From Novosphingobium sp. Rr 2-17 (lineage in GTDB: Bacteria; Pseudomonadota; Alphaproteobacteria; Sphingomonadales; Sphingomonadaceae): DNA of 64,000 nucleotides. Each line of letters opens with the position of its first letter. Position 1 is the stretch's first letter. Below, one piece after another: positions 60,474-64,000 of the stretch. The notes under the pieces are model-generated. The model made no database searches and was not told where the DNA came from. It saw only the letters and a list, made by a program, of their open reading frames with translations. The DNA is taken from contig NZ_AKFJ01000118.1 in assembly GCF_000272475.1 (NCBI RefSeq), positions 62,001 through 126,000 of the forward strand, given 5' to 3'. The translations under genes and the position numbers were made by a program.

Positions 60474-61600
60474 TGGCGCACGATCCCGCCATCACCCGGC
60501 GCGTGTTCCGCCGCCGCTCAACGCCGGAAGCGGCCAGCATAAATATGCTGCCCGGCGAAGCGCAAGCCGGGCTGCGCCAGTTTAGCGTCGAGCGGCTGAC
60601 GGCGTACGGTCTCGTATATGAGGATGCCGCCGAACTGCTCGACAGGGTGGCCCAGGGCGAAGGGTGGCAGGACGCCGCGAGCGACATGGCCGCCGCGCTG
60701 CCCACGTCGCGTGACGGGTATGCGCCGGCAACCGCTGCCGACCAAATGTTTCGTAAAGCGGCGCTGCTGCGCGCCGCCCAGTTCATGATGATCGAGGATA
60801 CCGCTCAGCGCTGCGAATTGTTCGGGCAGGCGGCACAGCTTTACGCCTCCGCATCGGTCCTGGCGCGAGACCGCATTCGTTTTGAATGTCGAGGCGTCGA
60901 CGGCGCGGTCCTGGTCGGTTGGCGTTTTCCGGCCGAGGCTCCTTGCGCTGTCGCGGTTGTGTGGGGCGGGATCGAAGGCTGGGCGATGGACTTCGCGGCG
61001 ATGGGCGTCGAACTCGCGCGGCGCGGGATCGAGGTATTCCTGATCGATGGGCCGGGGCAAGGCGAAACCCGGCTGACCTATGGCCTGTACTTCGACGATA
61101 ACTGGCAGAGCCATTGGCGTCTCGCCATCGACCATGTCTGTGAGCAGGCTGGCGATCTGCCGCTGTTCATTGTCGGCAACAGCATGGGCGGTTGCCTGGT
61201 AATGAACTATGCTCCAGGCGATCCTCGCATCTGTGGGATCGTCAGCAACGGTGGCCCGCTGCGTCCGCCCGGTCTTACGGGCGATCTCCCAAGCAAGCTA
61301 CGCAAGTTCGTGGTCTTTTGCGGGGAGGCGGATGCTCCTAGTGTCTGGGGCGCACTCGACGCCGGCCGCGCGCTGGCAAACTCACGGCAACCGCTGCTTA
61401 TCCTCCATGGCTCCGCCGATCCGCTGGTGACCGAGGCTGAAGTGCTGGAGATTGCCCGCATGGCCGGCTCGGAGGATGTGGAAGTCGCTATCTTCTCGAA
61501 CGGTGAACACTGCCTCTACAACCATACCGCCGATAAGCACGACCTGGTCGCCGAATGGATACGGCAGCGGTCGCGCTGGGCGCAGGACCAGCGATCATGA
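60470..61600 (+). CDS. Alpha/beta hydrolase, C-C bond hydrolase-like (DHPON hydrolase group)
   Basis: 376 residues. The nucleophile elbow is GNSMGG with Ser 238; acid Asp 317 is in LHGSADPLV and His 347 in SNGEHCLYNH. A helical N-terminal extension of about 130 residues precedes the hydrolase core (VWGGIEGWAMDF, IDGPGQGETRL). This layout resembles 2,6-dihydroxypseudooxynicotine hydrolase and related enzymes that split aryl-acyl C-C bonds. Overlaps the monooxygenase stop (ATGATG), indicating tight coupling: hydroxylation followed by C-C cleavage is a sensible sequence (inference). Confidence 0.82.
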   Translation: MMAHDPAITRRVFRRRSTPEAASINMLPGEAQAGLRQFSVERLTAYGLVYEDAAELLDRVAQGEGWQDAASDMAAALPTSRDGYAPATAADQMFRKAALLRAAQFMMIEDTAQRCELFGQAAQLYASASVLARDRIRFECRGVDGAVLVGWRFPAEAPCAVAVVWGGIEGWAMDFAAMGVELARRGIEVFLIDGPGQGETRLTYGLYFDDNWQSHWRLAIDHVCEQAGDLPLFIVGNSMGGCLVMNYAPGDPRICGIVSNGGPLRPPGLTGDLPSKLRKFVVFCGEADAPSVWGALDAGRALANSRQPLLILHGSADPLVTEAEVLEIARMAGSEDVEVAIFSNGEHCLYNHTADKHDLVAEWIRQRSRWAQDQRS

Positions 61601-62841
61601 TCATGCACGACGCTCCGGCGGAACCTTCCGGCACCGCGGTATCGAGCAAGGTGAGCCTACCACTCGTGATCGCCATCTGCTTCCTGGTCATGATGGGCGA
61701 GGGGTTCGATACCCAGGCTATCGGCGTAGCCGCGCCGCAGATGATGCCGGAACTGGGGATCTCGCCTGCCTTGAAAGGCGCGATCTTCGGGATCGGGCAA
61801 TGGGGCGTGGCAATCGGTGCGTTGGCTGGCGGCTATCTCGCCGATCGCTGGGACCGGCGTAGAGCATTATTCGCGTCCGTGCTCCTCTTTGGCGGAACGA
61901 CGCTGGCGATGGCCTATGCATGGGACTATTCAAGTTTGATGGCGTTGCGCCTAGTTGCTGGGTTGGGACTTGGGGCCGCGATTCCCAGTGTTGTTGCAAC
62001 GGCGATCGACCTTTCTCCTCCCGGCAAGCGGGTGGGAACGGTAGCGACGATCATGGCCGGCCTTCCGCTCGGCGGTGCACTTGCCGCTGCGGTGGCAGCA
62101 ACCGTGATGCATGATGTCGGCTGGCGGATCATTTTCTACATAGGAGGCGCGCTGCCGCTCATTGCGCTCCTGGCATTGCCAATGCTGCCCGTCCGCAAAG
62201 GACGGAGCGTGACTGCCGCACAACAGACTAAGCCGACGTTCTCGATGATCTTCGTCCACGGGTCCCGAGCATTCACGCTGACAATGTGGCTGGTTTATTT
62301 CATCACCTTGTTGATGGTTTATCTGCTGCTTTTGTGGCTACCCACGATGATGGTCGATCAAGGTGTTCCCGAACCTAAAGCTGACTTGCTGTCGATGATG
62401 TTCAACCTTGCTGCAGTAGCGGGCAACATTATTCTCGGGCGAACTACCGATAAATTCGGATATAAACGTGTGGTGCCGGCAATATACTTTTGTTTGATTG
62501 CTGCTACGGCGATCGTGGCATTTGCAGAAAGCTACGCAGCTTACGTTGTGGGATTCGCCTTGCTTGGATTTCTTCTTCTAGGTGGGCAAAATTGCCTCAA
62601 CGGAATTCTGCCGTCATTTTACCCACCACAAGCGCGCTCGATCTCTGTTGGTTCGGCGGTAGGGGTGGGACGCATCGGCTCGATCGTGGGGCCGCTCTAT
62701 GCCGGGATCGCCTTCGCTGCAGGCCATGGCGTCCCGGTCGTGCTGCGCAGTATGGTCGGGCTGACGATCGTTGCCGCTCTCGCGATTGCGGTTGCACTGC
62801 GCATCGGTCGAGTCCGGACTGGGACTGAGGGCTCGCCGTAG
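61597..62841 (+). CDS. MFS transporter, aromatic acid:H+ symporter type
   Basis: 414 residues with twelve helices. The opening MMGEGFDTQAIGVAAPQM corresponds to the helix-1 DGxD-like motif of the AAHS family (here GEGFDTQ), and GGYLADRWDRRRAL and NIILGRTTDKFGYKR are the two MFS loop motifs. It imports aromatic acids such as hydroxybenzoates or phenylpropanoids; the exact substrate is unknown. Start overlaps the hydrolase stop (ATGA). Confidence 0.88.
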   Translation: MIMHDAPAEPSGTAVSSKVSLPLVIAICFLVMMGEGFDTQAIGVAAPQMMPELGISPALKGAIFGIGQWGVAIGALAGGYLADRWDRRRALFASVLLFGGTTLAMAYAWDYSSLMALRLVAGLGLGAAIPSVVATAIDLSPPGKRVGTVATIMAGLPLGGALAAAVAATVMHDVGWRIIFYIGGALPLIALLALPMLPVRKGRSVTAAQQTKPTFSMIFVHGSRAFTLTMWLVYFITLLMVYLLLLWLPTMMVDQGVPEPKADLLSMMFNLAAVAGNIILGRTTDKFGYKRVVPAIYFCLIAATAIVAFAESYAAYVVGFALLGFLLLGGQNCLNGILPSFYPPQARSISVGSAVGVGRIGSIVGPLYAGIAFAAGHGVPVVLRSMVGLTIVAALAIAVALRIGRVRTGTEGSP

Positions 62842-62905
62842 TTCGGCAACCTCACCGCCTCAAACGGATCGTACAAGCAATAGAGCCGTATCGAAGGAAT
62901 GTGCC

Positions 62906-63736
62906 ATGGAAGATCGTACCGAGCGCGACAGCGTGACTTATACTGTTGAAGACCGCATCGCCTGGGTCTCCTTTAATCGTCCAGACAAGCGCAACTGCAT
63001 GAGCCCGGCGCTTAACCGGCGCATGTTGGAGGTGTTGGAAGAGTTAGAATTTCGAGAGGATGTCGGCGTCCTTGTGCTGACCGGAGAAGGTACGGCGTGG
63101 TCCGCCGGCATGGACCTTGAGCAATACTTTCGCGCGAGTGAAAAAGAGGGCCTGGGTGCCGTGCGCAAGGCACAGCGTGAGGCCTATGGTTGGTGGGAGA
63201 GGCTGCGCTGGTTTGAAAAGCCGACGATCGCGATGGTAAATGGGTGGTGCTTTGGCGGCGCCTACGGCCCGCTGTTCGGCTGCGACCTCGCTATTGCGGC
63301 GGAGGAAGCGCAGTTTGGTCTTTCCGAGATTAACTGGGGCATATTGCCCGGAGGCGGCGCCAGCAAGGTCATCACCGAACTGACCGGTTTTCGCAACGCA
63401 ATGTACCACGCCATGACGGGCGAGAATGTCGATGGACGCAAAGCTGCGGAGTGGGGGCTGGTCAACGAAGCTGTTCCGCTTGCCGGGCTAAGGCACCGCG
63501 TGACAATAATCGCGAAAGTACTGCTCGGAAAGAACCCTACAGCTCTGCGAGCGACCAAATGGGCCGTCCGCCGAGTACGTGAGATGACCTTCGATCAGTC
63601 CATGGATTACCTCGTGCGGACGCAGGAAGCAGCCAATTTCTTTGATGCCGAAGGGCGTAACGAAGCCCTTCGGCAATTCATCGACGAGAAGTCTTTCAAG
63701 CCTGGATTGGGTGCTTACGACCTCAAGCGTGAATAA
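62906..63736 (+). CDS. Hydroxycinnamoyl-CoA hydratase-lyase homologue with substituted active site
   Basis: 276 residues, crotonase fold. It aligns without gaps for most of its length with Pseudomonas fluorescens HCHL (recalled sequence): MVNGWCFGG, FGLSEINWGI, MTGENVDGRKAAEWGLVNE, KSFKPGLGAY. The catalytic Glu (HCHL E143) is kept as Glu 141. HCHL Ser 123 is Gly 121 (GGAYGPL) and HCHL Tyr 239 is Val 237 (DYLVRTQ). So hydration of a hydroxycinnamoyl-CoA is plausible, but the retro-aldol lyase step or substrate is probably altered. AAGGA lies eight bases before the start. Last intact gene of the operon. Confidence 0.85.
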   Translation: MEDRTERDSVTYTVEDRIAWVSFNRPDKRNCMSPALNRRMLEVLEELEFREDVGVLVLTGEGTAWSAGMDLEQYFRASEKEGLGAVRKAQREAYGWWERLRWFEKPTIAMVNGWCFGGAYGPLFGCDLAIAAEEAQFGLSEINWGILPGGGASKVITELTGFRNAMYHAMTGENVDGRKAAEWGLVNEAVPLAGLRHRVTIIAKVLLGKNPTALRATKWAVRRVREMTFDQSMDYLVRTQEAANFFDAEGRNEALRQFIDEKSFKPGLGAYDLKRE

Positions 63737-63739
63737 CCG

Positions 63740-64000
63740 TAGACCTGGGCGTGGAGTGCTTCTCTTCGCCTCGGCGGCTTGATTCCGATGGTGCGTATGA
63801 AGAGACCCATCTTGGCTTTCTGCTGAACGAAGACATGCTCCACGCGAGTACCACCTTGGATTTGGCGGCATTCGCCTTGGTCCTTGCGCCTTGAGCCATT
63901 TCTCATTGGCATCGCTCCGATAAGCTGTGTCGGCCATACGTCGGAGGCAGTGTTGTCGTTCGTTACGATCTCGCGCAGCATCCGCCCATAGAACCGCGCG
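63740..64000 (-). pseudogene. IS5-type transposase remnant (frameshifted, partial)
   Basis: On the minus strand the translation shows transposase pieces in different frames: RFYGRMLREIVTNDN and SDVW in one frame, DTAYRSDANEKWLKAQG in a second after a one-base loss, then TRVEHVFVQQKAKMGLFIRTIGIK in the first frame, and AEAKRSTP in the second again. These are ordered C-terminal blocks of an IS5-group transposase. At least two frameshifts make it a pseudogene. The 5' part lies beyond the window end. It marks the right edge of the catabolic block. Confidence 0.75.

Overview
The window is GC-rich chromosomal DNA from an alphaproteobacterium, most likely a sphingomonad of the Novosphingobium/Sphingobium type. 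This is inferred from the DUF4167 RNA-binding-like protein, the lnt-metK and prmC-prfA-hisS arrangements, the TonB receptor next to DUF6152 and WEGDTLVV-type secreted proteins, and the aromatic catabolism genes. No rRNA, tRNA or CRISPR array was found.

Region 1 (1-16.7 kb) is core housekeeping: the 3' part of mutS, a hydroxyacyl-CoA dehydrogenase, a gluQ / HIG1-like / cobalamin adenosyltransferase operon, an HNH protein, a DAACS transporter, glmM, metK, lnt, a DUF4167 protein with Arg-Glu-Pro repeats, prmC, prfA and hisS. The anticodon-binding end of HisS is divergent and A+T-richer than the rest of the gene.

Region 2 (16.7-36 kb) is mixed. It has small hypothetical genes beside hisS, an M61 peptidase, ppa, gabD, an FNT channel, an exported methyltransferase-like protein and an RNase H-like protein lacking one expected catalytic Asp. 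A C4-dicarboxylate module (dctD, dctB, dctA and an AlgE-type porin) follows. DctD has lost the GAFTGA sigma-54 contact loop, and a palindrome sits between dctB and dctA. Then come a PRISE-type reductase with a divergent HxlR regulator, a PAP2 phosphatase, a PhnA-like protein without its zinc ribbon, and a sterol-desaturase-family protein.

Region 3 (36.2-47.3 kb) is a complete assimilatory nitrate locus: nasT, nasS, narK, porin, nirB, nirD, nasA, cobA. Two separate leaders, before narK and before nirB, each combine small hexaloop hairpins with an intrinsic terminator, as expected for NasT (ANTAR) antitermination. The second lies only 14 bases after the porin stop codon and so appears to be an internal checkpoint in the operon.

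Region 4 (47.3-64 kb) is accessory and catabolic. A second DctA-like transporter is followed by a surface module (DUF6152 protein, two WEGDTLVV proteins, TonB receptor) and then two divergent operons. The leftward one encodes Ldh-type dehydrogenase, aldehyde dehydrogenase, cupin, VOC protein, fumarylpyruvate-hydrolase-like enzyme and TetR regulator. The rightward one encodes a flavin monooxygenase, a C-C hydrolase-like alpha/beta hydrolase, an aromatic-acid MFS transporter and a hydroxycinnamoyl-CoA hydratase-lyase homologue with two substituted active-site residues. The block ends at a frameshifted transposase remnant. Together these look like a system for taking up and degrading a hydroxylated aromatic or aryl-ketone compound whose identity cannot be read from the sequence.
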